64,000 bases of DNA from SZUA-36 sp963759155 (GCA_963759155.1 CAVWXX010000008.1:1-64000), one strand, 5' to 3'; positions 24,873-34,641 are shown, counted from the first letter of the stretch. Notes: generated by a model not told the origin, from the letters alone. A program made the numbers and translations.

Positions 24873-25487
24873 GAGCAACTGCCCCGGGCAGAGGTTGCCA
24901 TCGCCCAGATCAAACGCCGAATCAAGCAGACCGAAGTTCTGGCGCCCTTCCCCGGCATCGTGGTGGAAAGGGTGGTGCAGACGGGAGAATTTGTAAACCG
25001 TGGTGCACAGGTCGCACGCCTGGTGGATACCGAGCACCGGGAAATCAGGGCACAGGCGCCACTTTCTGTGGCAGGTTGGATACGCGAAGGAATGCAGGTT
25101 TCAGTTGAGCATCAGAAGCGTGAATCACTAAGCCCGGTGAGTTATGTCATTCCGGTTGGTGATGATCGCTCACGTATGTTTGAAGTACGTATCGAAGCCA
25201 ACAACCCGGCATGGATTATCGGCAGTCCGGTAAGAATTGCATTGCCCAACAGTGAACCACGCGAACTGGTGGCCATTCCGCGTGATGGATTGGTACTTCG
25301 GGGTAACGATATCTACGTGATGCGGGTTAACAATGACAACACGGTGGAGAAAATCGCGGTTCAAACCGGCATCGGCCTCGGTGGGTTTGTTGAGGTTATT
25401 GGCAATGTGGAGCAGGGCGACCGCATCATTACGCGCGGCGGAGAACGCATCCAGGCCGGTCAGGCTGTAACGATTAAGGAAGGATAA
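24873..25487 (+). pseudogene. RND/HlyD efflux adaptor, N-terminally truncated (copy 2)
   Basis: Reads from E-Q-L-P-R-A-E-V-A-I-A-Q-I, through T-E-V-L-A-P-F-P-G-I-V and T-G-E-F-V-N-R-G-A-Q-V (the second half of the lipoyl domain), to the same C-terminus as copy 1 at 10005-10289. About 100-130 N-terminal residues, including the membrane anchor, are missing and no start codon or binding site precedes the frame. No RND pump gene follows. ATG 24960 could start a shorter product, but it would lack the hairpin. Confidence 0.8.
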
Positions 25488-25672
25488 CTATGTACGGCCA
25501 GAGTGCTGTGTGAGGATTGTTTTTCTGAAATTTAACGCTGGTGCTGCCACTTCAACAAGCGGGCCAATCGATTCGACACCAGCTCTGAAATGACTGGTGC
25601 GGCGCCGCAATGGACGCCGTACCAGCTTGTTTCTCAGACTACCGGTCTACTGCAGCAGACCGTAAATCAGGA

Positions 25673-26245
25673 CTAATCTTTCAATGGTTTGAACTTGAAC
25701 TTCTGACCACCGATGGATGCTTCGTACATCAGGCCGCCGCCGGCGATGGTGTATACCGCCATACCGCGTTTCCATGATCCGGCACCCTTGGTGTCTCCGG
25801 CACTGGCAGATGCACCCTTGGTTGTCGCGCCTGCCTGGGCGCCATAGGTCAATGCAACCGCAGTGGCATCAGCACCAAATTCGAACTGGCCTGTGATAAA
25901 TTCATCGTAGACATCTGAGTTCTTGAACAAGATCAGTTGGCTGTAGGTTTGTCCGCCCAGCTGAAAGCCGATGGTGACCTGGCCCATGGAGATGTTGCCA
26001 GTATGCTCTTGACCCTTGAAAACGCAACCGGTACCACCGGCGCCACCGATGCCAATGCCGCCTTTACCAATGGTCGGCAAAACGGCAAAACCGTAGGTTT
26101 CAGCCAACATCTGGGGAACGTCTCCGAGGTCTTTGAACTTGTCGTAAGACGCCCTGCATTCTTCTTCGGTCGCGGCCGCGTAGGCTGATGTACCGGCAAA
26201 CATCAATAAAATTGCGCTAATGGCGAGTGTTCTGAATTTCATCAT
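25673..26245 (-). CDS. Ysc84/SYLF-domain lipid-binding protein
   Basis: 190 residues with a signal peptide (to A-Y-A-A near 24). G-F-A-V-L-P-T-I-G-K-G-G-I-G-I-G-G-A-G-G and V-T-I-G-F-Q-L-G-G-Q-T-Y-S-Q-L-I-L-F, then F-E-F-G-A-D-A-T-A-V-A-L, are the standard SYLF blocks. SYLF domains bind phosphoinositides in eukaryotes; bacterial secreted versions are of unknown role in the envelope. AGGAAA precedes the tandem ATG; the second ATG (26242) has better spacing. It seems monocistronic. Confidence 0.9.
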   Translation of the reverse strand: MMKFRTLAISAILLMFAGTSAYAAATEEECRASYDKFKDLGDVPQMLAETYGFAVLPTIGKGGIGIGGAGGTGCVFKGQEHTGNISMGQVTIGFQLGGQTYSQLILFKNSDVYDEFITGQFEFGADATAVALTYGAQAGATTKGASASAGDTKGAGSWKRGMAVYTIAGGGLMYEASIGGQKFKFKPLKD

Positions 26246-26584
26246 CTGGTTTCCTTTAAGTGTTGGTCTTCGTATCGAAAGTCGTCTTGAGTGGTGTCAG
26301 GTAAATGCGCTGTGATCTGTAAATTACAGGCTCTTGTATAGTCTTCAAACAGGGAAAATGTCTTGTCGAAATAGTCATTTGCGACCCGGAAATCCGCATC
26401 CGATGCCAAGCCAAACGCCTCGAAAGTGGTATAGGTAATTTAACTATACGCTTTTTGGTGCCCTTGATCTACAGTCCGCCGTTGGTATAAGCGGCCCGAT
26501 CCAGGGGTGTAACCCATCTTTTTATGCTGAATACACCGCATAGATAGAGTTTAAATTCCAGCCAGTTAACCGCATACTCAACAC
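26246..26584. other. Gene-free divergent promoter region
   Basis: Between the minus-strand SYLF gene and the plus-strand radical SAM gene. Moderately AT-rich with no ORF worth naming, no tRNA, and no clear repeat. It must hold both promoters. Confidence 0.5.
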
Positions 26585-27475
26585 ATGATGCAGATACCTT
26601 ATGTCGAGCCCGTATTTCGTCCGCCATCAGAGGCCTATAGCCTGATTTTGCAGGTCACCATCGGGTGTAGCTGGAATAACTGTACATTTTGCGAAATGTA
26701 CACCCAACCGCAGAAACGTTTCCGCTTCAAGCCACAGGAAAAGATCGAACAGGAGTTGGCTGCAATAGCAGGATCAGGTGCACCTGTGCGTCGAATTTTT
26801 CTGGCTGATGGCGATGCCATGACACTCTCGTTCAGGCGGTTGAAGCTGATCATGGCGGCTATCAACAGATACTTGCCCGGTGTTCAGCGTGTTTCTTCCT
26901 ACTGTCTGCCACGAAATATCAAGAACAAGAGCGTGGCGGAAATGGCTGAGTTGAATGATATGGGCCTCAGCCTTTTTTATGTTGGCTGCGAATCCGGCGA
27001 TAACCTGGTGCTGGAGCGTGTCAACAAGGGTGAAGACTTCGACTCCTCACTGGCCGCGCTACAGAAAATAAAGGCGGCCGGTGCGAAAAGTTCAGTAATG
27101 ATACTCAATGGTATGGGTGGCAAGACATACAGCGAGCAACACGCCGTCAATTCAGCTCGCCTGATGACGGCAGCGCAGCCTGAATACCTGTCGACACTGG
27201 TGGTCAGTTTTCCCAAGGGTGTTGAGCGTTATCAGCAGGGCTTTGGAGGCGAATTCGAAGCGCTGGACCAGGCAGGCCTGTTCCAGGAAATGTACTGGCT
27301 TTTGGATAATCTTGATCTTGAAAATACAATTTTCAGAAGCGACCACGCCTCCAATTACCTGGTTCTGAAGGGCAACCTGGGCCGGGACAAACCGCGCTTG
27401 CTTCAAACCGTAAGGGCTGCGCTTGAGCAACCGGGTTCGGTTCGGTTGCGCCAGGAGTGGATGCGGGGTCTTTAG
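26585..27475 (+). CDS. Radical SAM protein
   Basis: 296 residues. The iron-sulfur motif is I-G-C-S-W-N-N-C-T-F-C-E-M-Y near residues 27-40, with C-x4-C-x2-C spacing as in the G-C-S-x-N-x-C-T-F-C-x-M-Y group. Downstream L-A-D-G-D-A-M-T and Y-V-G-C-E-S-G-D, typical for the SAM-binding barrel, are present, and R-x-N-K-G follows. Proteins of this group are widespread but without assigned substrate. It has no neighbour in an operon. Confidence 0.88.
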   Translation: MMQIPYVEPVFRPPSEAYSLILQVTIGCSWNNCTFCEMYTQPQKRFRFKPQEKIEQELAAIAGSGAPVRRIFLADGDAMTLSFRRLKLIMAAINRYLPGVQRVSSYCLPRNIKNKSVAEMAELNDMGLSLFYVGCESGDNLVLERVNKGEDFDSSLAALQKIKAAGAKSSVMILNGMGGKTYSEQHAVNSARLMTAAQPEYLSTLVVSFPKGVERYQQGFGGEFEALDQAGLFQEMYWLLDNLDLENTIFRSDHASNYLVLKGNLGRDKPRLLQTVRAALEQPGSVRLRQEWMRGL

Positions 27476-27493
27476 TTTGACCTGAAGGGCTCT

Positions 27494-27614
27494 GGTCAGG
27501 GTCAAGTGCCGGAGTAAACGTCTTCCGGTCCCGTTTCAGGGCTCGAAGCAGGTTTTCTTTTACCTATTATTCCAGCCCTGTTAAGCGTAGTATTTTTTAA
27601 TGCCTGACCCTGGC
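27494..27614. repeat. Degenerate copy of the GGTCAGAGTCAAGTGCC repeat
   Basis: Bases 27494-27515 match the arm of the 52-bp palindrome at 29774-29825 with few differences (GGTCAGGGTCAAGTGCC), and TGCCTGACCCTGG at about 27601 is a partial inverted copy. The two repeat sites bracket the DUF3604 gene. Confidence 0.5.
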
Positions 27615-27648
27615 GTTTGAGGGTCTCGTCTTTAAATGGAGAAAACCA

Positions 27649-29616
27649 ATGTTTTGGAAGACAAATTTCAGTGCCGGTTCTCCCCGAGCCTGCACCACTC
27701 TAATTGTAAATTTACTCTGTGCCGTTGCGCTCACTGGTGCGGCGACATCAGTATTCGCCCAGTTTTCTCCGTCAAAGGAATCGCTATCAGATCTCTATCC
27801 TGGAAAAGCTTATTCGCCCTATGCGGAGCGCAGTTTTCCTGACCAGGTGTTTTGGGGTGATACCCATCTGCATACGGGTCTTTCAATGGATGCCGGTCTT
27901 TTTGGTGCGCGTCTCGGTCTTGATGACGCTTATCGTTTCGCCCGCGGCGAACAGGTGATGGCCTCGAGTGGTCAACCAGCCAAACTGGGTCGTCCACTCG
28001 ACTGGCTGGTGATTGCAGACCATTCCGATGGCATGGGGTTCTTCAGTGATATGGCAGCAGGTAACCCCGAGATCATCAAGTATGAGCAGGGCAAGCGCTG
28101 GTACGAAGGTCTGCAGGCTGGTGGTGATGCCTCGGTAGCAGCTGCCCTGGATTTAATAACGACGTTCTCGCAGGGCAAGATTAACCCTGCGATGATGACA
28201 AACTACTCGCCGGGGGGGAAAACCTACGCGAACATCTGGGAAAGGGTGGTCGATGCGGCTGAACGCTTCAACGACCCGGGCAAGTTCACGGCGTTCATTG
28301 GTTTCGAGTGGACTTCGCTGGTGACCGGTAACAACCTGCATCGTAATGTAATTTTCCGTGAAGGCGCCGAAAAGGCCGGCACGGTTGTTCCGTACACTAC
28401 CCAGGCACCGGTTGGCTCGACTGATCCGCTCAAGCTCTATGAATATCTTGAAAATTATGAAGCGAAAAGCGGTGGCTCTGCTTTGGCACTCGCCCACAAT
28501 GGCAACCTTTCAAATGGCATTATGTTTCCGGTCGATAAGCAGTACACAGGCCGAAAGCTGGATAAGAAATACGTAGAGTCGCGCGCCCGTTGGGAGCCGA
28601 TGTACGAGGTCACACAAATCAAAGGTGATGGTGAAGCACACCCGTTGCTCTCTCCCGATGACGCATTTGCCGATTACGAAACCTGGGATGCCGGTAACCT
28701 TGATTTATCAGAAGCTAAGACTGAGGACATGTTGCAATATGAGTATGCGCGCGAGGCATTGAAGAACGGGTTGCTGCTGGAAGAGCGCCTGGGCACCAAC
28801 CCGTATAAATTTGGACTGATTGGTTCCACTGATAGCCATACCGCTCTTGCTACTGCGGAAGAAGAAAACTTTTTCGGCAAGGCAACCAATGCCGAGCCGT
28901 CACCCAATCGCATGATGCACCCCTTTACCAAGACCGACAAAGGTGCGTTCGAGGGTTATCAGCTTGTTGCTTCCGGCTATACAGGCGTGTGGGCCAAGGA
29001 AAATACCCGCGCAGCCCTCTGGGATGCGATGGCTCGTAAGGAAGTCTATGGCACAACCGGCCCACGTATTACCGTGCGTTTCTTCGGTGGTTGGGAGTTC
29101 ACCAGGGAAGACCTGAACAGTCGTATGCCGGCTTTCCGGGGTTATGAAAAAGGTGTGCCGATGGGTGGCGACCTACGAGGCCAAAAAGGCAGTGGCGCTC
29201 CCACTTTCATGGTTTATGCCCTGCGTGATGCCGTCGGTGCCAATCTCGACAGGATTCAGATCGTTAAGGGTTGGCTGGACTCCAAGGGAAAGACGCATGA
29301 GAAAGTCTATAACGTCGCCTGGTCCCACGGACGTGAAGCTGATAGCAATGGTGATCTACCGCCAGTTGGTAATACGGTAGATATCAAGGCGGCCAACTGG
29401 ATCAATTCGATTGGTGCTTCCGAACTTGGAACGGTCTGGAGCGATCCTGACTTCGATCCGAAACAGAGTGCTTTCTACTATGCTCGCGTGCTTGAAATCC
29501 CGACGCCACGCTGGGTGGTTTACGATGCGTTCCGTTATGGTATTGAAATACCCGAGGGCGCCGAAACTGTCGGCCAGGAGCGTGCTTACACGGCGCCGAT
29601 CTGGTATACCCCATAA
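27649..29616 (+). CDS. DUF3604 protein (PHP/metal-hydrolase-like), secreted
   Basis: 655 residues with a signal peptide (to about A-T-S-V-F-A-Q, residue 38). F-W-G-D-T-H-L-H-T-G near residue 70, V-I-A-D-H-S-D-G near 120, G-F-E-W-T-S near 222 and G-S-T-D-S-H-T near 395 are the metal-binding blocks of DUF3604, a PHP-like family. Members are common in marine gammaproteobacteria, often next to TonB receptors or arylsulfatases, and their chemistry is not settled. It is followed by large inverted repeats acting as a boundary to the convergent ABC operon. Confidence 0.9.
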   Translation: MFWKTNFSAGSPRACTTLIVNLLCAVALTGAATSVFAQFSPSKESLSDLYPGKAYSPYAERSFPDQVFWGDTHLHTGLSMDAGLFGARLGLDDAYRFARGEQVMASSGQPAKLGRPLDWLVIADHSDGMGFFSDMAAGNPEIIKYEQGKRWYEGLQAGGDASVAAALDLITTFSQGKINPAMMTNYSPGGKTYANIWERVVDAAERFNDPGKFTAFIGFEWTSLVTGNNLHRNVIFREGAEKAGTVVPYTTQAPVGSTDPLKLYEYLENYEAKSGGSALALAHNGNLSNGIMFPVDKQYTGRKLDKKYVESRARWEPMYEVTQIKGDGEAHPLLSPDDAFADYETWDAGNLDLSEAKTEDMLQYEYAREALKNGLLLEERLGTNPYKFGLIGSTDSHTALATAEEENFFGKATNAEPSPNRMMHPFTKTDKGAFEGYQLVASGYTGVWAKENTRAALWDAMARKEVYGTTGPRITVRFFGGWEFTREDLNSRMPAFRGYEKGVPMGGDLRGQKGSGAPTFMVYALRDAVGANLDRIQIVKGWLDSKGKTHEKVYNVAWSHGREADSNGDLPPVGNTVDIKAANWINSIGASELGTVWSDPDFDPKQSAFYYARVLEIPTPRWVVYDAFRYGIEIPEGAETVGQERAYTAPIWYTP

Positions 29617-29631
29617 ACACTAATGGCAGGG

Positions 29632-29747
29632 GAGCCGGGGGTATGCGGTACCTTACTTCAGGACACGCTGTGAACACATCCATGTGCACTCTTCCTCGAC
29701 TCCTGTCTCGTAAGGTCCTGAAGTAAGGTACCGCATACCCCCGGCTC
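29632..29747. repeat. 33-bp perfect inverted repeat with 50-bp spacer
   Basis: Left arm 29632-29664 and right arm 29715-29747 are exact reverse complements (each contains CGGTACCTTACTTCAGGAC or its complement). The spacer contains a smaller CACAT-CC-ATGTG palindrome. The whole could fold into a long cruciform or RNA hairpin and lies between convergent genes. It has the look of a dispersed non-coding repeat. Confidence 0.85.
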
Positions 29748-29773
29748 TGTGCGAATCCATGGACAGGAGAAAC

Positions 29774-29825
29774 GGGGTCAGAGTCAAGTGCCAGAGTCAT
29801 GACTCTGGCACTTGACTCTGACCCC
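29774..29825. repeat. 52-bp perfect palindrome
   Basis: Bases 29774-29825 read the same on both strands, starting GGGGTCAGAGTCAAGTGCC and centred on TCATGA. It resembles the REP-type arms that occur in many proteobacterial genomes. It sits 26 bp after the 33-bp inverted repeat and 22 bp before the stop of the minus-strand permease. It may act as a terminator in both directions. Confidence 0.85.
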
Positions 29826-29847
29826 AGCTTTCGCCAGCTTTCGGTTT

Positions 29848-31059
29848 TTAAACGGTTCTCGTTGCCACAGCCGGTGGCACCGATGATGCTCTTTTGGCAG
29901 GTCCGAACACAGCGGCCTGACCAACCGCCAGTAACATCAGCATGGCCACGGGTACCAGGTACCAGGCAATTCTTGTCAGGCTGAAGGCTTCAATCATGAC
30001 GATGTTCAGGCCAACGGTCAGGGCAGCGCCTATCAAAACACCGACCAGGCTGATCAGGAAGTTCTCGGTCATGAAATAGCGCAGTATGGCCACCTTGCTT
30101 GCGCCCAGTGCTCGCCGGGTGCCAATCTGCTTGGTTCGGCGGTTAACACTGAAACTGGCCAGTCCGACGATGCCTAAAGAAGTGATTGCAATCAGAAGCA
30201 CAATGGTAAAGGTCAGTATTTTGATCATGGCAGCATCGCCGCGGTAACTTCTTTCCCGGGTCTCATCCATGGTGCGCATAGAGCGTACGATGCGACTCTT
30301 ATTGCTTTCAGCCAATAGTTTTTCAACCTGCGGCATTAATGCATCACGCATACCGGGTTCAGTGCGGATGATATAACGAGTGCCTTTGAAAAGGGTGTGA
30401 GAAGGTGTCAGCATGACGCGCTCGACACCTTCCCAGCCATTCCAGGGTGCCTGCATCTGCTCAATGATACCGATGACGGTGAATGGTTTGTCATTACTAA
30501 CGTACAGCGCGCTACCCAGGGCACTGTCCGGATCATCCGGATACAGCGCCTGCGCTGTGGCGCGGGTGATAATAGCCTTGTCGGGCCAGTCGGTATCAGA
30601 TAGGCCGCGCCAGCCAATATCTGTAGCACTGAAATTCTCACCCGTTACAAGGTTCAGCCCAAGTGTGTCAAGTGCGTGCTCATCGACCATATAAACTGCC
30701 ACGCTTGGCCCATCGATCCCCTCACCGGGTTCGGTTTGTACACCCATCGACCAGCCACCGCCAGACAGTGGTACTGAATTCGACTGTATGGCATTCACAA
30801 CGCCGGGCATTGCACGCAGCGCAGCAAGATCTTCCTCGATAGTCATGCGCTCATTGAAGTCTTCCGCAAAACCGACACTGCTGATGCTGAATATGTTGTG
30901 CTCATCAATGCCGGTGGGTCGCGCCATCATTCGTCCACGTTCCTGCATGATGGAGATGGCGTTGACCATGATGGCCATGGTTACGGCGATTTGCAGCGCA
31001 ATCAGGATTGCGCCGGTCTTATTGCGCATCATTGCGCGCCAGATAGGTCCAATTTCCAT
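29848..31059 (-). CDS. ABC transporter permease (MacB/FtsX type), second of two
   Basis: 403 residues: one N-terminal transmembrane helix (~18-38), a periplasmic MacB-like domain of ~230 residues, and three C-terminal helices with the FtsX-type segment R-R-T-K-Q-I-G-T-R-R-A-L-G-A-S. AAGGAG precedes ATG 31059. It is the last gene of a four-gene minus-strand operon (adaptor, ATPase, permease, permease). It probably pairs with the permease at 31082-32395. Such systems export macrolides, peptides or lipoproteins, or act as mechanotransmission devices; substrate unknown. Confidence 0.9.
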   Translation of the reverse strand: MEIGPIWRAMMRNKTGAILIALQIAVTMAIMVNAISIMQERGRMMARPTGIDEHNIFSISSVGFAEDFNERMTIEEDLAALRAMPGVVNAIQSNSVPLSGGGWSMGVQTEPGEGIDGPSVAVYMVDEHALDTLGLNLVTGENFSATDIGWRGLSDTDWPDKAIITRATAQALYPDDPDSALGSALYVSNDKPFTVIGIIEQMQAPWNGWEGVERVMLTPSHTLFKGTRYIIRTEPGMRDALMPQVEKLLAESNKSRIVRSMRTMDETRERSYRGDAAMIKILTFTIVLLIAITSLGIVGLASFSVNRRTKQIGTRRALGASKVAILRYFMTENFLISLVGVLIGAALTVGLNIVMIEAFSLTRIAWYLVPVAMLMLLAVGQAAVFGPAKRASSVPPAVATRTV

Positions 31060-31081
31060 GTTAGTGCTCCTTCAAGGTGCC

Positions 31082-32395
31082 CTATTGAATTTTCAGTTGA
31101 CTGGCGGGTGCAATACGGCACGCACGCCATGTGGGGTACAGGCCGGCCAGTAACGCAGATACGATAGCCAGACCAATGGCGGTCAAAATCATGACCCAAT
31201 CCAGACCGACCAGGTTTTCAACAAACTCACCAAACAACATCTTGATGCCGCGTAAGCCTAACCAGGTCAGACCGATGCCGAGAACACCACCAGCCAGGCC
31301 AATCATGCCTGACTCGATCATGTGTTGAACAAACAGGCTGCCACGTGATGCACCGAGTGCCCGACGTAAGGAGATATCACCGGACTTGCCCAGGAACTTC
31401 GCCAGTAACAGGCCAATGGTATTGAGCAGGCAAACCACCAGGAATAACAATGAGAGACCGAGCATGACCTGGGCATCATCTTCGACGACCTCCTCGATTT
31501 CCATCCACTCCATCACGTTGCTAAGCCGGTTATTGAGTGGTCTTGGGAATCTGCCCATTTCTTTCTGTTGTTGTGTATAAGCATTGAGGAAAGCCATGTA
31601 GTCCTGTTTCTCCTCATCGTTTCTAAGCTCAGCCCAGAACTGGATCCATACGCATTCCGAGTTCAGGAATGCCTCGAAACCATCACCATCAGGGGCTTTC
31701 CAGCAGCTGGTATTACCATTTCGGGATAATTCATACTCCACGCCTATATTGAATGGGATATAAACTTCCGCCGGTTCGTCAAAAGCACCGGTGGTCACGT
31801 CATAAAACCTGGGTACAGGCAGGTACTTATCCACGACACCCACCACCTGAAAGTCCATGCCGTTCAAGCGCAAGCTGCGGCCTACCGAGTTTTCGCCACC
31901 AAATACCCGTTCATTGATTTCCTTGCTCAGCACAACAACTTTGTCCAGGTTGTTGTCTGCTGAATCATCCCAGCCGCTGCCATGGAGGAAGGGAAGGTCG
32001 AACATGGGGAAGAAATCCGCCCATGTGTTGCGGGAAGTGACAGAAAATGGCCTCTCACCCTCACCCTGGGGCTCCAGCACCAGTGAGGAACGGTTGCTGG
32101 CAATCTGTCGATAAGCTTTGCCGGCTTTCATCAAAGCCATGGCATCGAGGTAGGTCATCTGGTCCGGTGGTTCAAAACCCTCATTGTCATGGTCAATGGG
32201 ATCCCAGCTATCAAGTTGCACATAATATAGCTGGTCGGATTTTTGCGGAATCGGGTTGCCCGACATGACGTAGTTGACCGTGATGATGGTCATGCTGGCA
32301 CCGATACCGACAGCGATAGCGGCAACCATTAACGCGCTTAGCAAGGGGTTACGCCGGATACTGAGCCAGCCGAGCTTTAGGTAATAGGAAAACAT
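31082..32395 (-). CDS. ABC transporter permease (MacB/FtsX type), first of two
   Basis: 437 residues with the same topology as its downstream partner: one N-terminal helix (~22-42), a large periplasmic domain, and three C-terminal helices with S-G-D-I-S-L-R-R-A-L-G-A-S before them. The two permeases are only distantly similar, so the complex is probably a heterodimer. AAGGAGAAG precedes the ATG. It is spaced 22 bp from the next gene. Confidence 0.9.
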   Translation of the reverse strand: MFSYYLKLGWLSIRRNPLLSALMVAAIAVGIGASMTIITVNYVMSGNPIPQKSDQLYYVQLDSWDPIDHDNEGFEPPDQMTYLDAMALMKAGKAYRQIASNRSSLVLEPQGEGERPFSVTSRNTWADFFPMFDLPFLHGSGWDDSADNNLDKVVVLSKEINERVFGGENSVGRSLRLNGMDFQVVGVVDKYLPVPRFYDVTTGAFDEPAEVYIPFNIGVEYELSRNGNTSCWKAPDGDGFEAFLNSECVWIQFWAELRNDEEKQDYMAFLNAYTQQQKEMGRFPRPLNNRLSNVMEWMEIEEVVEDDAQVMLGLSLLFLVVCLLNTIGLLLAKFLGKSGDISLRRALGASRGSLFVQHMIESGMIGLAGGVLGIGLTWLGLRGIKMLFGEFVENLVGLDWVMILTAIGLAIVSALLAGLYPTWRACRIAPASQLKIQ

Positions 32396-32405
32396 GGTCT
32401 TCTCC

Positions 32406-33107
32406 TTAAGCGGTGGCTACTTTTGCGAGTTGTGGTTGTTCGTGGCCGTTACTGACGCGTCCGTCAAGTATGTGCACGTTACGGCTGGCCATTTCTGCCA
32501 GTGCCGGGTCGTGGGTCACCATGATGATGGTGGTGCCACTTTGATTGATTTCTGATATCAGCTCCATCACGCTCAAGGCCATGTGCGAGTCGAGATTACC
32601 GGTGGGTTCATCCGCCAGTAAAAAACGGGGCTCGCCGGCGAGTGCACGGGCAATGGCAACACGCTGCTGTTGGCCACCTGAAAGCTGGGAAGGCAGGTGT
32701 TTCATCCGCGAGGCCAGGCCCACGGTTTCCAGAACCTTTTCAATGCGGCGCTTACGCTCTGCCGAGTTAAACCCCCGGTAACGCAGGGGTACATCGACAT
32801 TGTCAAACAGGTTCAGGTCGGGAATCAGGTTAAAACTCTGGAACACGAAGCCGATTTTCTCGTTGCGCACCTTCGATGATTCCGCATCCGACAGACCCGA
32901 GACATCCCTGCCATCGAGAACATATTGCCCTGACGTGAAACTCTCCAGCAATCCGGCGATGTTCAAAAACGTGGTTTTACCTGAGCCGGAAGGCCCGGTC
33001 ACCGAAATGAATTCACCTTCATCAACTTCAAGCGAAAACTCTCGTAAGGCGTGGGTTTCAACCAACCCGGCCCGGTAAACCTTGGATATGTTCTGCATTT
33101 TGAGCAT
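32406..33107 (-). CDS. ABC transporter ATPase (MacB/LolD type)
   Basis: 233 residues. Walker A G-P-S-G-S-G-K-T at 38-45, Q-loop F-V-F-Q-S-F-N-L near 88, signature L-S-G-G-Q-Q-Q-R-V-A-I-A-R-A near 142, Walker B L-L-A-D-E-P-T-G-N-L-D near 163, and the H-loop V-T-H-D. These and the length fit the LolD/MacB-type subunit. AGGAG lies eight bases before ATG 33107. It powers the two permeases encoded downstream. Confidence 0.93.
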   Translation of the reverse strand: MLKMQNISKVYRAGLVETHALREFSLEVDEGEFISVTGPSGSGKTTFLNIAGLLESFTSGQYVLDGRDVSGLSDAESSKVRNEKIGFVFQSFNLIPDLNLFDNVDVPLRYRGFNSAERKRRIEKVLETVGLASRMKHLPSQLSGGQQQRVAIARALAGEPRFLLADEPTGNLDSHMALSVMELISEINQSGTTIIMVTHDPALAEMASRNVHILDGRVSNGHEQPQLAKVATA

Positions 33108-33124
33108 CTGATTACTCCTGGTTA

Positions 33125-34411
33125 TTAATTGGTTACCAGCACCGAATCGGCGCTGCGAAACTGGTCGATGCTTGAAATAACAACCAGTTCATCTTCTGCG
33201 AGTCCATTGGCAATCTCTACGGCTGCGAGGCTGCGTGCTCCGATCTCGATGGACCGGCGGTGCGCAACATTGTCATCATCCAGCACGTAGGCAATACGGC
33301 TGCCACCGCTGTCGAGAAACTGACCACGGGGCAGGGTCAGTACATTCTTCTTTTCTTCCATCAGGATGCGGGTGGTAAGACGCTGGTTTTGTCTTAAGCC
33401 GGAGGGCATGTCTTCGGCGAATCGAACCCGTGTCGTCACCTGGTTCTGGATGATTTCGGGTGAGACGGAGACCAGCACCGCGGGGTAACGCTGGTTACCG
33501 ACCAGTACCTCGGCCAACATGCCAAGACCCAGGTCATCGGCATAACTTTCGGGCACCTGTGCCTCAATTTCGAATGCAGTCAGATCAACAACCGCCATGA
33601 CGACCTGGTTGCGACTGACAGCGGATTTCTGGTCGACCATCAGGTTGCCGACGATACCGTTTACAGGCGATTTCATGTCTAATTCATCGACCTGACGAAG
33701 CAGGTCCTGAACAAGCATTAATTGCCGGTTGACCTGCAACTCACGGGTTTTCAACTCAAAGATGAGACGCTCGTCATCCAGCTTGGCGTCCGCCACGGCG
33801 TGCTCATGTGCAAGTTTTGCCGTTTCGAGGTCATCCTTGGTCTTTTCAAAATCTATTTCAGAAATGGCTTCAATTTTGTAGCCGGATTCGGCGCGCCTTC
33901 TTTCACGTTCTGCCGCAATGAGGGTGACTTTTGTCAGGTCAATATTCTTGCGGTTATCGAGGGCTTTTTGCTTTGTTTCGATGCGTTGCCGGTCAAATTC
34001 CACGCTGAGACGATCGAGCGTGGCCTGTTCCTGCGCAAGCCGGTTTCGAAGGTCAGGGCTGTCTATGGTCGCCAGTGCCTGACCCTCTTCTACCACGGCA
34101 CCTGCTTCCACCAATAGGGTTATCGTGCCGGCGGCAGGTGCAAACAGGGAAGGGCTGATGGCTGCAACAATACGTCCCTGGACTGAAACGTCCCGGACCA
34201 GATCGCCGCGTGATACCGTCGCGAGTCGCAGACGATCCCTGGGAACTGAAATACTGGAGCCTGCCCAGCGTTGTATGGAAGGCAATATCAACCAGGCTGC
34301 CAGCACAACCGATAAAATGCCCAGGCCAATTAACATGCGTTGCCGGCCTTTTGATTTGGCTGCTATGACGATGTCCTGTGCTGAAGTATCTGCAATTTTC
34401 ACTGTACTCAC
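33125..34411 (-). CDS. HlyD-family periplasmic adaptor (membrane-fusion protein)
   Basis: 428 residues: a transmembrane anchor at ~27-45, first lipoyl half near 95-118 (A-P-A-A-G-T-I-T-L-L-V-E-A-G-A-V-V), a long alpha-helical hairpin ~120-235 rich in A, E, R and L, second lipoyl half (M-K-S-P-V-N-G-I-V-G near 245), then beta-barrel and membrane-proximal domains. It is first in the operon with the ATPase and permeases. The likely start is GTG 34411 or GTG 34402 (better spaced from AGGGG). No outer-membrane TolC-type gene is in the window. Confidence 0.9.
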   Translation of the reverse strand: MSTVKIADTSAQDIVIAAKSKGRQRMLIGLGILSVVLAAWLILPSIQRWAGSSISVPRDRLRLATVSRGDLVRDVSVQGRIVAAISPSLFAPAAGTITLLVEAGAVVEEGQALATIDSPDLRNRLAQEQATLDRLSVEFDRQRIETKQKALDNRKNIDLTKVTLIAAERERRRAESGYKIEAISEIDFEKTKDDLETAKLAHEHAVADAKLDDERLIFELKTRELQVNRQLMLVQDLLRQVDELDMKSPVNGIVGNLMVDQKSAVSRNQVVMAVVDLTAFEIEAQVPESYADDLGLGMLAEVLVGNQRYPAVLVSVSPEIIQNQVTTRVRFAEDMPSGLRQNQRLTTRILMEEKKNVLTLPRGQFLDSGGSRIAYVLDDDNVAHRRSIEIGARSLAAVEIANGLAEDELVVISSIDQFRSADSVLVTN

Positions 34412-34641
34412 CCCTGACCTTTACATATAACAGACGCCTGAATGAGTAAATTGGTTACGCTGTCATTCGACTCCGGAGAACACGGGCAGTCGGGAGAGGG
34501 GAAAGTTATGATGATCGGCTGGTTTACTGGCTATTAAACAGGGGCAGGACAATACAGACTCCAGCGCTCCGAACCCTGCAAGTATTAGGTGTCAGAATAA
34601 TTATTCAGCCAGCCGTGTTTATTCCTTACATAATGCGGTTG

